Assembly (NCBI RefSeq): GCF_001514125.1 | Contig: NZ_KQ948550.1 | Coordinates: 543,080 to 607,079 of the forward strand | DNA from: Streptomyces longwoodensis | GTDB lineage: Bacteria; Actinomycetota; Actinomycetes; Streptomycetales; Streptomycetaceae | Direction: 5' to 3' | DNA: 64,000 bases | Shown here: positions 1-8,204 of the stretch, in pieces | How positions within the stretch are numbered: the stretch's first letter is position 1 | Layout: every line of letters starts with the position of its first letter | The notes under the pieces: generated by a model | Seen by the model: only the letters and a program-made list of their open reading frames with translations | Databases searched by the model: none | Told to the model about the DNA's origin: nothing | Translations under genes and position numbers: made by a program

Positions 1-532
1 CGGCGATCAGTCCGTGGGAGGCGGCACCCGGGGTGCGCAGGCGCAGCTCGATCCCCATGGCGAGGTGCCACAGCATCGCCGCCATGACCGGCCCGACGAA
101 GGCCCTTACCGTGCCGCCGATAGGACCGCTCTCGGCATAGGCGGGGATCACCTGCACTGTGGTGATCACCCAGACCAACGTGCCCGGAAGGCCGGGGGCG
201 CCCTCGGTGGCCAGGTTCTGCCGTGCCATCAGCGCCGTCGCGAAGAGCGCCAGCTCGGCCGCGGCGAACATGCCGGCCCGCTCGGCGGCACCGGCCATGT
301 CGAGGTAGTCGGCGGCGAACCGCCAGCTCGTGTCCGCGGAGTAGCAAGTACAGCCGAGGGCGGCAAGGGCAGCGACCTTGACCGCCGGACCGCTGAGACG
401 TTTCTGCGGGCGCGTGCCCCGGCGCCGGATCGTCCAAGCGGTCAGCACCAGCACGACGGCGGCGGGCACCACGGCGGCGAGGAGGAGAGAGAGGTCCGGA
501 GCGGCGCCGAGGGACAGGAAGGGGTGGCTCAT
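1..532 (-). CDS. Integral membrane protein, partial (DUF2637/Spd-like)
   Basis: An open minus-strand frame runs from ATG 532 off the left edge, so only about 177 N-terminal residues are visible. Four hydrophobic segments can be read: residues about 10-30, 52-65, 88-105 and 120-165. Its ATG overlaps the stop of the WhiB-type gene (ATGA at 529-532), so the two are probably translationally coupled. Membrane proteins of this kind accompany replication and transfer genes on Streptomyces plasmids and integrating elements. The DUF2637/spread-protein assignment is by general resemblance only. A role in plasmid spread or in a membrane complex is inferred from context. Confidence 0.7.
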   Translation of the reverse strand, partial: MSHPFLSLGAAPDLSLLLAAVVPAAVVLVLTAWTIRRRGTRPQKRLSGPAVKVAALAALGCTCYSADTSWRFAADYLDMAGAAERAGMFAAAELALFATALMARQNLATEGAPGLPGTLVWVITTVQVIPAYAESGPIGGTVRAFVGPVMAAMLWHLAMGIELRLRTPGAASHGLIA

Positions 533-1170
533 GCGGCCTTTCCGAGAGAGGCGTGCGCCGGAGTCGACGCTGCCGGGCGGGCTGCCGGCTGCTGTGTGCC
601 GGGCGCGGCGGGCGCGGGGCCGCCTGCTGCTGGGGCGGTCTTCTTCCGCTTCTTCTTGGGCCGCGGCACGCCGTAGGTGCGGTCGCGGTCGAACACCTTG
701 TTAGCCGCCTGCCGCAGCAGGTCGCGTGCGTGCTTGTGGCTGATCTGAAGGGCGGTGGCGAGCCGGTCGGGCCGCCAGCCGCGTACGTAGGCGTGGTCGA
801 TGACGACCTGCCGCTCGGCCTCGGTCAGATGTACGTCGCGTCCCAGGAAAAAGGAGGTTACGCGTCGGTAGTCGAGGCGCTGGTGCAGTGCGTCGTGCCA
901 GGGACGCCGCTCGGCCTCGGTGAGGCCGCCCCAGATGCCCTCCTTGAGGACGTTCTCCAGGGCGAAGTTGAGGCAGTCGCTGCGTACCGGGCACCAGCCG
1001 CACAGCTCCTTCGCCTCGGCTATGGCTTCGTGGTCCCGCGGGAGCGGGAAGAAGACGGCGTCAGCGTCCTCGACGTCCATGCCGTGGCACGCTCCCTGGG
1101 TGTGCCAGTTGGTGTCTCCGATACTGCGCAGGCCGGTGGCCGGCGCGTCGTGGGTGGTGATGTGACGCAA
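529..1170 (-). CDS. WhiB-family Fe-S regulator fused to a C-terminal HTH
   Basis: A 213-residue protein. The WhiB domain has the four cluster cysteines at about C28, C57, C60 and C66 (CGWCPVRSDC) and the GIWGG turn at about 78-82. WhiB proteins bind a [4Fe-4S] cluster and usually contact the principal sigma factor. Unlike chromosomal WhiBs (80-130 aa) it continues into a sigma-region-4-like helix-turn-helix (about 117-155) and a Lys/Pro/Ala-rich tail, so it may bind DNA itself. I chose the TTG at 1170 because GGAG lies 7 nt upstream, and an upstream extension would be low-complexity. It is coupled to the membrane protein downstream. WhiB genes are common on actinobacterial phages and plasmids. 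Confidence 0.85.
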   Translation of the reverse strand: MRHITTHDAPATGLRSIGDTNWHTQGACHGMDVEDADAVFFPLPRDHEAIAEAKELCGWCPVRSDCLNFALENVLKEGIWGGLTEAERRPWHDALHQRLDYRRVTSFFLGRDVHLTEAERQVVIDHAYVRGWRPDRLATALQISHKHARDLLRQAANKVFDRDRTYGVPRPKKKRKKTAPAAGGPAPAAPGTQQPAARPAASTPAHASLGKAA

Positions 1171-1325
1171 GGGTGGTCTCCGATGTGCTGCCACGTCGGC
1201 CGGCTGGGGCGGTGCTGGGCGCGGCGTCGGGTGGCCGCAGCGCCCGGGCGTGCGCCGCAGCCGGGGCGGGACGGTGATAGGGGGTAGCGGTGCATCGGGC
1301 GGGATGCACGCGCCCGATGCGCCGG

Positions 1326-2042
1326 TCAGGCCACGGCGGGCTGCTGGACCTGCTCGCTCGGCTGGGCCTGCCGGGCGGCGGCGAGGTCGACGCGGCCGGG
1401 GTGCGGGGTGGCGCGCGGGGCGGTCGTGCGTACCCAGTCGTCGGGACCGATCCGGCGGCGACGACACGGCTCACCGGGCTGGGCCAGGCACCACTCGCAC
1501 TTGACGCTCAGGGCGTCGGGCAGCCCCTGAGCGACGGCGGCCTCCCGGGCTGCGCGAGCGGGTCGATAGGGGGCGAGGGCTGCTCGGGCGGCGGGCGGTA
1601 TGCAGGAGCCGATCTGCCGCAGCCTCGCCTCCAACCTTGGGTCGATGCGGTCGCGACCGCTGGTGATGACTCTGGCCTGGGCGGGCTGCGCGGTGCCGGC
1701 GGCGACGGCGCGGCGGGTGCCGACCAGCTCGGCGGTCCAGGCGGCCTGGTCGTCCGGGTCGGCGGACGGCGTGGGATCGGAGTGCCGGGCCAGGCGGTCG
1801 CGACGGTAGCTCTCCCAGGGGCGGGCCACGTCCGCGGGCAGGATCTGGTACGGCGAGACTCGGATGTGCTGTCGAGCGGCGACGCGGGCGTCCCAGCCAT
1901 GCGGAGTGGCCATCGGCACGTCGCCAAGCAGCTCGTGCCACTGTGCGAGCTGGTCGCGTGCCTCGCCCTGGTCGGTGCGGATGGTGCGGGGGTCGAGTCG
2001 GCCGATGTAGGCCAGCAGGGCTGCGATTTCACGGCGGTCCAC
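1326..2042 (-). CDS. Plasmid-type protein with short zinc-finger motif (possible Rep2-like partner)
   Basis: A 238-residue protein starting at GTG 2042, two bases after the stop of the upstream HTH/iteron gene, so the two form one transcription unit. The N-terminal two thirds are Arg/Ala-rich and probably helical. Near the C-terminus lies a CEWC-x5-GEPC cluster, a short treble-clef-like zinc motif often seen in actinophage and plasmid proteins. Streptomyces linear plasmids of the pSLA2 type have two adjacent rep genes, and this gene occupies the second position. That role is inferred from position, not from a recognised fold. Downstream about 155 bp separate it from the WhiB gene. Confidence 0.6.
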   Translation of the reverse strand: MDRREIAALLAYIGRLDPRTIRTDQGEARDQLAQWHELLGDVPMATPHGWDARVAARQHIRVSPYQILPADVARPWESYRRDRLARHSDPTPSADPDDQAAWTAELVGTRRAVAAGTAQPAQARVITSGRDRIDPRLEARLRQIGSCIPPAARAALAPYRPARAAREAAVAQGLPDALSVKCEWCLAQPGEPCRRRRIGPDDWVRTTAPRATPHPGRVDLAAARQAQPSEQVQQPAVA

Positions 2043-2044
2043 GA

Positions 2045-2932
2045 CTACTGCTCCGTTCCGGTCGGCTCGTTCAGGGCGGCGAGAAGTGCGGCGGTGTGGG
2101 CCTCTGCCCGCGTCATGCCGCCGGGCTGGCCGGGACCCGCGCCGGGCACGGCGTAGAGGTTCGGGCGGCCAGGGGGATGCTCCCGGGCAACCCAGGAGCG
2201 CCAGTCGGCAGCCCAGGCAGCCGCCGGCCTCGGCTTGAAGCCTGAGCGGTGGGCACGCCACTTCGCGTCGGCCGCCTGCAGGCCCTGCTCGCCGAGGCGG
2301 TCGAGGTGTCCCTGCTGGCGGGCCCAGGTGTGGCTGGCTGGGTCGATCTGCCACTCGGCAGCTGAGAGGACGGCAGCATCACCACTGCTGTACCTCCAGT
2401 TCAAATCCGGTTCACTACGGTTCTGTGTGCCGGTTTCCGGTACATCGCTGTGCCGGTTTCCGGTACGTCGAGGTGCCGGTTTCCGTCGGGACCTGCCGGA
2501 TTCCGGTACTGCCGGTTTCCGGGCGCTCGCAGGGGATTCCGGCACCTCACGCGGGCGGATGTTGTAGCGCCGCAGGGCCGAGATGCGGAGCGCCGGGGTG
2601 GCCTCAGTCCCCGCCCGCGGCGCATGGTCGGCATCCTCGTCGTCCACGGTCTCTGCCAGGGCCTTGGCGGCGAGGGGGAGGCGGTAGACGGTGCTGCGCT
2701 GCGGGCCGGTGAGGTCGTCGAGCTGCTCCAGCTCACCGGCGTCGACCAGACGGTCGATGGCTTCGCGGACCGTGGAGACGGAGGCGCGGGTGCGCTTGGC
2801 CAGGCTCGACAGGGAGGCCCAGGAGACGCACTGCTCGTCGCCCACCCGGTCGGCGATGGACAGCAGGACCAGACGCGCCGTCCCCCGGCTGCAACTGTGC
2901 TCCCACACCCAGTCGCGGGCTTCGCTGCTCAT
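2045..2932 (-). CDS. HTH plasmid replication-initiator-like protein containing iterons
   Basis: A 295-residue protein starting at ATG 2932 with AGGAG 7 nt upstream. A winged-helix/GntR-like HTH spans about residues 35-70, followed by a variable linker and a C-terminal Trp-rich region (WRAHRSGFKPRPAAAWAADW). The linker is encoded by iteron-like DNA (separate entry), which forces Lys-Pro-Ala, Gly-Asn-Arg-His and Pro-Glu-Thr-Gly runs. Linear Streptomyces plasmids such as pSLA2 carry their origin iterons inside the first rep gene in a phage-lambda-like arrangement. The layout here matches, so I infer a replication initiator. A plain plasmid HTH regulator is the alternative. Confidence 0.65.
   Translation of the reverse strand: MSSEARDWVWEHSCSRGTARLVLLSIADRVGDEQCVSWASLSSLAKRTRASVSTVREAIDRLVDAGELEQLDDLTGPQRSTVYRLPLAAKALAETVDDEDADHAPRAGTEATPALRISALRRYNIRPREVPESPASARKPAVPESGRSRRKPAPRRTGNRHSDVPETGTQNRSEPDLNWRYSSGDAAVLSAAEWQIDPASHTWARQQGHLDRLGEQGLQAADAKWRAHRSGFKPRPAAAWAADWRSWVAREHPPGRPNLYAVPGAGPGQPGGMTRAEAHTAALLAALNEPTGTEQ
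2428..2522 (+). repeat. Iteron-like direct repeats inside the rep-like gene
   Basis: Five copies of TGCCGGTTTCCGGTAC or a truncated form start at 2428, 2451, 2474 (first 12 bases), 2494 (one mismatch) and 2510 (first 13 bases). Copy spacings are 23, 23, 20 and 16 bp, not multiples of three, so the same DNA is read in different frames of the overlapping protein. That points to selection on DNA rather than on a peptide repeat. Each unit contains CCGG-TTT-CCGG, an imperfect palindrome suited to a dimeric binder. A replication origin or an autoregulatory operator is the likely role. Confidence 0.75.
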
Positions 2933-4385
2933 CGGCAGCTCCTGACGAGCGGGCGGGTCCCGCGGCTTGGCGGGGCCATGAAGGTGCGGTCCGGCTCGGG
3001 GCGCTGAGGCGCCGAGGCGGAGATGGCTGCCGCGCAGGCCAGGCGGAAGGGCCTTTTGCGCAGGGCAGGAGACATGCGATACTCCCCTTTGCAGTGTTGC
3101 CACGCTGATGCGCCCCTTGGAAGGACTCAGTGTGGTGATGGTGGGCAATCTCCGCCCTTGCCGGGGCGGGTGTGCCGCTTAGCGTTCGGCGTCCGTGAGT
3201 TACCGCTCCCGGGCGCCGTCGCTGTTTGTGGACCTTCGCGGTCCGGTCCGTCCTCGTGCTCTCCTCATGTCCGTCGCTGCGGGCGGGCTGCCCGGGGACG
3301 ACGAACATACGCACGGACCCGTATCAAGATCCAGACTTGGTTCTTAAACTCTGTACTGGTTGCAGAGAGTCACTAAGTGGTTTCCACCGCAGCCCAGCGA
3401 GCGGCATGCCAGCGGAGTGTGCCCGGAGCTACCGAGCGTCGGCCGGACCGCCGAGGGCGGTCGGCTCGAGATGCTCGCTCCTGGCGAAGGGTCCGCTGGT
3501 GCGCCGACTTGAGGGTCTGGGCGCAGCAAAGGTGATTGGATATTCAACCTTGCGGGGGCTGTTATGCCAATCGTGTCCACCGTCAGAAAGTTGAAGCCAC
3601 TTAAGTGTCGGCGCTGCCGATACGGGTCTGTGCCGCCCGGCAATGTTGCGCTCTCCGCGCATATCTCGCCCCATCTGTTCGGATGTGAATGAGTGCACGA
3701 TTGCGGGAACGAACAGACAGGGTATGTGGGCTAGGCCCTAGACCTTGCTGGAGGGCTCTTTCTGCAACGCCTGGAGCACGTATAAGCGCCTTGGTGACGG
3801 AAATGGAAAGCCGAGGCATGGACGGCACATGACCGCCCCGACGTCCTCGCAGATGATCTTCACCCTCCCTCGTATCGCCTGCCGCAACGGCCTCACCAAC
3901 CGCCAGCCAGGGGTAGTCCAAGTCTCGTCTAACTACGAGTGTCCACTCTGATCTAGAGGACATCCTTGCTGGCCATCCCCCCGGCGGATCACCCGGTGGC
4001 TTGCGACCCGTCTCGTGGACAACCAGATCTTGGGCTTGGTCTGGATCATTCGTCAATGTATGCAAACTGTCACGGCAAAGTAACGAAATGCCTCCTCCGC
4101 TAGGGGCCGGTGGAGCCATTGCTGTTCAACTTTCCTACGTCTAGCCGAACTTAGCGAGACCTGTGTGACGCCGATGCCGAGAGGCGCCCTCCCTCTTATA
4201 GGACAAGTCGGTCAAAAATCGGTGACCGGCAATCTTCTGCCGGTCATCCGGAGCCACCCGTTGACCGCCCATGTGACGCAGAGAACAGCGCCTTACCCGC
4301 ATTGCAGCGGGAGTTCGCACAACTTGATCCGGATACAATCCTCCGAGATCACAACCATGCACACGAGAACTGTGAGGAACATGGC
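2933..4385. other. Long region with no convincing gene
   Basis: About 1.45 kb upstream of the rep-like gene and of the MmyB-type regulator. Open frames on both strands show no family resemblance, no ribosome-binding sites and weak codon bias. The part from 3300 to 4380 is visibly less GC-rich than the flanks. It probably contains divergent promoters and decayed sequence. Confidence 0.5.
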
Positions 4386-5252
4386 ATGCTCGGTGCCACA
4401 AGGGATAACAGCAGAGAAGCAGGACCCGCCGAACTCGGGTCCCTGCTGCGCGCCTTCAGGGCTGCCGCCAGCACCACGCTCGGCCGCACGATCCTCCAGA
4501 GAGAAGTGGCCGACGCGCTGCACAGGAGTGAACGTTGGTATCGGGACCTTGAAGGCGGAACCATCACCCGCGCCCTCACCCGCCACGAACTCGACATCAT
4601 CGGCGCGTTGCTCGGACTGGACCGGGTCCAGCGACGGGCTCTGTTCCTCGTCAGCCACGGCGGGGGCCTGTCCAGCCTAGGAGTCCAGGAGCCACCCCGC
4701 ATCAGCGACCAGCTGCGCTACCTACTAGACCAGCAGCCTTTTCCCGCCTATGTCATCGACGCCACATGGAACGTGCTGGCGGTCAACATGGCGATGGCCG
4801 CCCTGTTCCCGTGGTCAACCGCCCCCGAAGCCAACCTGATGCGGTGGCTGCTCCTCAGTGATGAGGCGCGGGACCAGCACCTGAACTGGACGTCCGACGC
4901 GGAAGTGTGCATCCGCATGCTCCGCGACGCGGCCGTCGACCGTCCCGACGACGCAGACCTTCAGCAGCTCATCAGTGACACCAGGCAGAACCCCGCCGTG
5001 CGCGATCTGTGGGCCCGTGGCACAGCCGACTTCGCCGATCACTATGACGGTCATGTACTCCAGATGATGCTTCCGCTTTACGACGGTCAGGTGACCGAAT
5101 TGGTCCCCCACGTTCTGCACCCCGCCGGTCTTCCTGGTTGCCGCATGACGATCCTGACTCAGCGGGCACACGGACAGCCGGTAGCCAAGCGATCGGCCCC
5201 GGCAGGGCGACCGGTCCCTCCGCCGGCGCTCGGATACTCAGGGCGCGGTTAG
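4386..5252 (+). CDS. XRE-family regulator with MmyB-like ligand-binding domain
   Basis: A 288-residue protein. The N-terminal HTH (about 20-75) has the family pattern of an arginine-rich helix, SERWYRDLEGG and a short wing. The C-terminal domain (about 105-255) contains PAYVIDATWNVLAVNMAM, typical of the MmyB fold, which binds fatty-acid-like ligands in characterised members. The ATG at 4386 is preceded by GAGGA 7 nt upstream. MmyB regulators usually control an adjacent reductase or short-chain dehydrogenase gene, but none is present here. The next 800 bp are non-coding, so its target may have been lost or lie elsewhere. Confidence 0.85.
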   Translation: MLGATRDNSREAGPAELGSLLRAFRAAASTTLGRTILQREVADALHRSERWYRDLEGGTITRALTRHELDIIGALLGLDRVQRRALFLVSHGGGLSSLGVQEPPRISDQLRYLLDQQPFPAYVIDATWNVLAVNMAMAALFPWSTAPEANLMRWLLLSDEARDQHLNWTSDAEVCIRMLRDAAVDRPDDADLQQLISDTRQNPAVRDLWARGTADFADHYDGHVLQMMLPLYDGQVTELVPHVLHPAGLPGCRMTILTQRAHGQPVAKRSAPAGRPVPPPALGYSGRG

Positions 5253-6086
5253 AACATGCCCGCCGGGCAGCCCCAAGCCCGCCGGTGCCAGCCGATCGAC
5301 TACGAAACCCGTTACAGCGGCCCTCTTCATCAACAGCGGCGGTCGGCAGTGCGGGATCAGTGTCCGCCCAGACTTCCGCGCCTGCGCAGACGGGCGTTGT
5401 CGATAAGGCTTTGCCCGAGGAGTTCAGGGTGACGGTTTCTGTGATCCGGCCGTGGCGGGCTGTCTCTCGTCGAGACGCCGAGCGCTGAGGCGCGCTCCTA
5501 CTGCGGTCAACAGTGGCCCAGGACACGTCTTCAGGCACCGCTGAGAAGCCGAACCGGAACGCGTTGTTGTGGTTATCGTCGTCGCGCGGTATGCCAACTG
5601 GCGATCCATCGGACGTTGATGGTTTCATAAGCTCGGCCTGCCGGTCACAGGCGAGGCGGTTGAAGCCGCCCGTCCCCGTTCATTGCCGCGTTGCTCTCGC
5701 GGTCTGGTTAGGGCGTTGCTTCTCGATGTGGTGAGGTTGCATCTCAGCCGGGGTGAAAATTTCCACCCGGTCTGTTCGGTCGCTGGCGGGTTCGGGCTAG
5801 GCCGGCATGCATGACTGTCAGCGGAGCCATGCGCTGGCCGTTTTCCTGAGGGGCACCGAACCTACGCTTCCGGCCTCTTGCCCGGACGTTCCTGCGCACC
5901 ACTCGTCCCAACTCACAGCAATCCAGCCTCACTTCGGTAAGAGCTTCACCGCAATCACAGCAAAGACTCCTTGCTGTCGTCACAGGAGCAATGCCTCTTG
6001 TCGCAACTCAGTGATTGACGCCAGCAGCAACACAGCGTGGCAAGCGTCACTCTTCATGGAAGGGAAGGGGATAATATAATGGCTCA
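5253..6086. other. Intergenic region, no convincing gene
   Basis: About 830 bp with only short, unmatched frames. A TATAAT box at 6075-6080 lies 6 nt before the ATG of the next gene, so that transcript may be nearly leaderless. A clear -35 box is not visible. Confidence 0.4.
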
Positions 6087-6569
6087 ATGATCATTCGTGA
6101 TGCGCGCGGCGGACAGCTCCTCCGTGTAGGAGACCCGGGGCAAGGGGTCCATCTGCTGTTCTCTACTCCGGCACGGCCGTATGGAGACGACCCTGCACTT
6201 GACATCCCTGTACGGGCCAAAGGTGCATGGGTAGACGTCAGCGATCTGGTTCGGACGATGGATGGTGATGGATTGGCAGAGTTCCTTTCGTCACTGACTG
6301 ACAGATCGAGCAGTTGGAGCGAACCCCGCACATGGCAGTCAAGTGAAGGGCAGTTGAAAATATCAGCGCAGCGTTCGGATAGCCGCATCGTCCTAACGTG
6401 GGGTATGCGGGCAGTGGTGACCGGGTCCGAAGGTTGCTGGCGTTTCGAGACTGTCACATCCCATGAAAGTGGGCAGGAGGTACGCGAGCTTTCCGGCGCA
6501 TTTAATGCCCTACTTTCCGAGAAGCCTCGGAAGTCCTTTAGTCGGTGTAGAAGAGCCTCGGGGGCCTAG
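6087..6569 (+). CDS. DUF6228-like protein
   Basis: A 160-residue protein of unknown function. The segment GDGLAEFLSSLTDRSSSWSE followed by RTWQSSEGQLKISAQ recalls the DUF6228 pattern found in small Streptomyces proteins. That family has no established biochemical role, though similar beta-rich proteins sit near toxin or immunity loci. No good Shine-Dalgarno site precedes ATG 6087, but a TATAAT box lies just upstream. Base composition is less GC-rich than the neighbours, suggesting recent acquisition. The last 12 residues are basic and may be an added tail. Confidence 0.55.
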   Translation: MIIRDARGGQLLRVGDPGQGVHLLFSTPARPYGDDPALDIPVRAKGAWVDVSDLVRTMDGDGLAEFLSSLTDRSSSWSEPRTWQSSEGQLKISAQRSDSRIVLTWGMRAVVTGSEGCWRFETVTSHESGQEVRELSGAFNALLSEKPRKSFSRCRRASGA

Positions 6570-6862
6570 GCAGTGGCCCTTTGCGACCTGGCGATTCGGA
6601 TGCGCAGTTGGGCTGACAGACAGGCGAAATCCCTGGTAGATGGGTTTTCAACCAAGAAATCTCAAGCGCTACGTTGCACGAGAGATCTATCGACTCATCG
6701 TCCCGGCAAACCCTTCGGCTGGCCAGACCGGAGCCGCGGCGCCCAGCAGCGCGCCGTCAATAGCTACCCGCCGGCCCCCGGACTCTGAGGGCGGGTAAAC
6801 GACGACGCGCGAGGTGGCCATGCGTCCAGCGTGACCCCGGACCCGGGGCCACGCACCCAGGG

Positions 6863-7177
6863 CTACTCCGCTGGGTCTTCCTTGGCATGCCGGACCGCCC
6901 ATTTCACGGCCATCTCCACGTCGTACCGCGGCACTCCAGCCGCCGCAGCGTGGTCGGTGATCGCTGCCTGAACCGCGACGGAAGCCTCACGCCAGGTACG
7001 GCGCTGAGCGTCGTACTCCTCACCGTCGAGGCTGGCCAGCTTCGCCCGCTGCTCCTCAGCAGCGCGTTCCAGTCTGGGAGACCGCCATGGCGATTTCCAA
7101 GCGTCGCCGACCCGGACGCTGCCATGGATGGTCCGCAGTGGGTGGAGTGGCGCGATGACCCCGCTCAGGTGGTTCAC
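6863..7177 (-). CDS. Small conserved-type hypothetical protein, possibly 5'-disturbed by the IS
   Basis: A 104-residue frame. The part from about residue 35 (RLERAAEEQRAKLASLDGEE through MAVKWAVRHAKEDPAE) looks like a genuine alpha-helical Streptomyces protein. The first 34 residues are low-complexity and lie immediately beside the IS end at 7187. The original start may have been lost or may lie further inside. No function can be assigned. Confidence 0.4.
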   Translation of the reverse strand: MNHLSGVIAPLHPLRTIHGSVRVGDAWKSPWRSPRLERAAEEQRAKLASLDGEEYDAQRRTWREASVAVQAAITDHAAAAGVPRYDVEMAVKWAVRHAKEDPAE

Positions 7178-7186
7178 CGCGGCCTA

Positions 7187-8135
7187 AGAGAGCATCTGAT
7201 CAAGGTTCACAGTGATGTGCGCGGGATGTCCTTTTCAATTCGCCAGGTTGGTGCGGATTCTCCGGTCAGTTCGCGGGACATTTTGTTAGCCATGGCCCAG
7301 TGGATCATCGCCCTCGATCTCTGAGGGAGGGCTTCGTAGTCCCGTGCAAGGCGGCGGTGCTGCATCAGCCAGCCGAAGGTCCGCTCGATCACCCACCGTT
7401 TCGGCAGCGGCTCGAACCCCTTCGTCCGTGGCCTCTGTACCACCTCGACGTCGATGCCCAACCGTGCGCCGTGGTTGAAGATGCTGCTCTGGTAACCGCC
7501 GTCGGCCCAGACCTTGGTCACACTGGGATGTGCCGCGGCCAGGTCGTCGAGCAGGCGCTTGCCGCCGGTGGTGTCGTGCACATTCGCGGCAGTGACGAGG
7601 ACTGCCAGCACCAGACCGAGCGTGTCCGTGATCAGGTGCCGCTTGCGTCCCTTGATCTTCTTGCCGGCGTCGATGCCTTGGCTCGTCTCGGCGACGTTTG
7701 ACGAGGTCTTCACGCTCTGCGCGTCAACCACGGCCGCGGTGGGTTCCCCACTGCGGCCGTGCGCGCGACGGGTCTTGTCGCGTAACAGGTCGTGGACCTG
7801 CTGGGTGGTGCCGTCGGTTTCCCACTTCGCGTAGTAGTCGTAGACGGTCTTGTACGGAGGGAAGTCGTGCGGCAGGTACTCCCACGGAATCCCGGTGCGG
7901 TTGACGTAGAGGATCGCGTTGACGATCTCTCGCAGGTCGTGCACCCGAGCCGCCGTACCGGGGCCAGTCCGTCTCGCCCGCCAAGCGGTGAAGACCGGCT
8001 CGATCAAGGCCCAGCGGGCGTCGGACACGTCACTGCGGTACGGGCGACGAACACTCACGCCTGATCCAACGACCACCAACGACGGCAGTCACACAAACAT
8101 CCCAGAACACCAACTACCTGGATCAGATGCCCTCT
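7187..8135. mobile_element. Complete IS5-family insertion sequence
   Basis: The 949-bp element is bounded by inverted repeats. The left end AGAGAGCATCTGATCAAGGT matches the complement of the right end AGAGGGCATCTGATCCAGGT at 18 of 20 positions. A TA dinucleotide lies immediately outside each end (7185-7186 and 8136-8137), as expected for the IS5/IS427 group, which targets TA-containing sites. The single transposase gene fills the element. The intact ends and frame suggest a recent, probably active insertion. Confidence 0.9.
7207..8058 (-). CDS. IS5-family DDE transposase
   Basis: A 283-residue transposase in one uninterrupted frame, with GTG 8058 as the likely start. The N-terminal domain (YRSDVSDARWALIEPVF) and the DDE residues are visible: Asp in VVDAQSVK, Asp in WADGGYQ and Glu in VIERTFGW. 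The GKKIKGRKRHL segment is typical of the IS5 subgroup. The enzyme would cut and join the element ends. Its stop lies 20 bp inside the left inverted repeat. Confidence 0.95.
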   Translation of the reverse strand: MSVRRPYRSDVSDARWALIEPVFTAWRARRTGPGTAARVHDLREIVNAILYVNRTGIPWEYLPHDFPPYKTVYDYYAKWETDGTTQQVHDLLRDKTRRAHGRSGEPTAAVVDAQSVKTSSNVAETSQGIDAGKKIKGRKRHLITDTLGLVLAVLVTAANVHDTTGGKRLLDDLAAAHPSVTKVWADGGYQSSIFNHGARLGIDVEVVQRPRTKGFEPLPKRWVIERTFGWLMQHRRLARDYEALPQRSRAMIHWAMANKMSRELTGESAPTWRIEKDIPRTSL

Positions 8136-8204
8136 TAGACCGGGCATCGACGCCGGGAGCTCCTGCAGGCGCTGGGGATCTTCCAGAGGGCTACGCCCGA
8201 TCAG

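Noticed and set aside
14..704. Plus-strand frames at the left edge
   Set aside because: They are shadows of the membrane protein and WhiB genes on the minus strand.
3344..4119. Several 90-170 codon frames upstream of the MmyB-type regulator
   Set aside because: No ribosome sites, domain features or codon pattern; composition suggests non-coding sequence.
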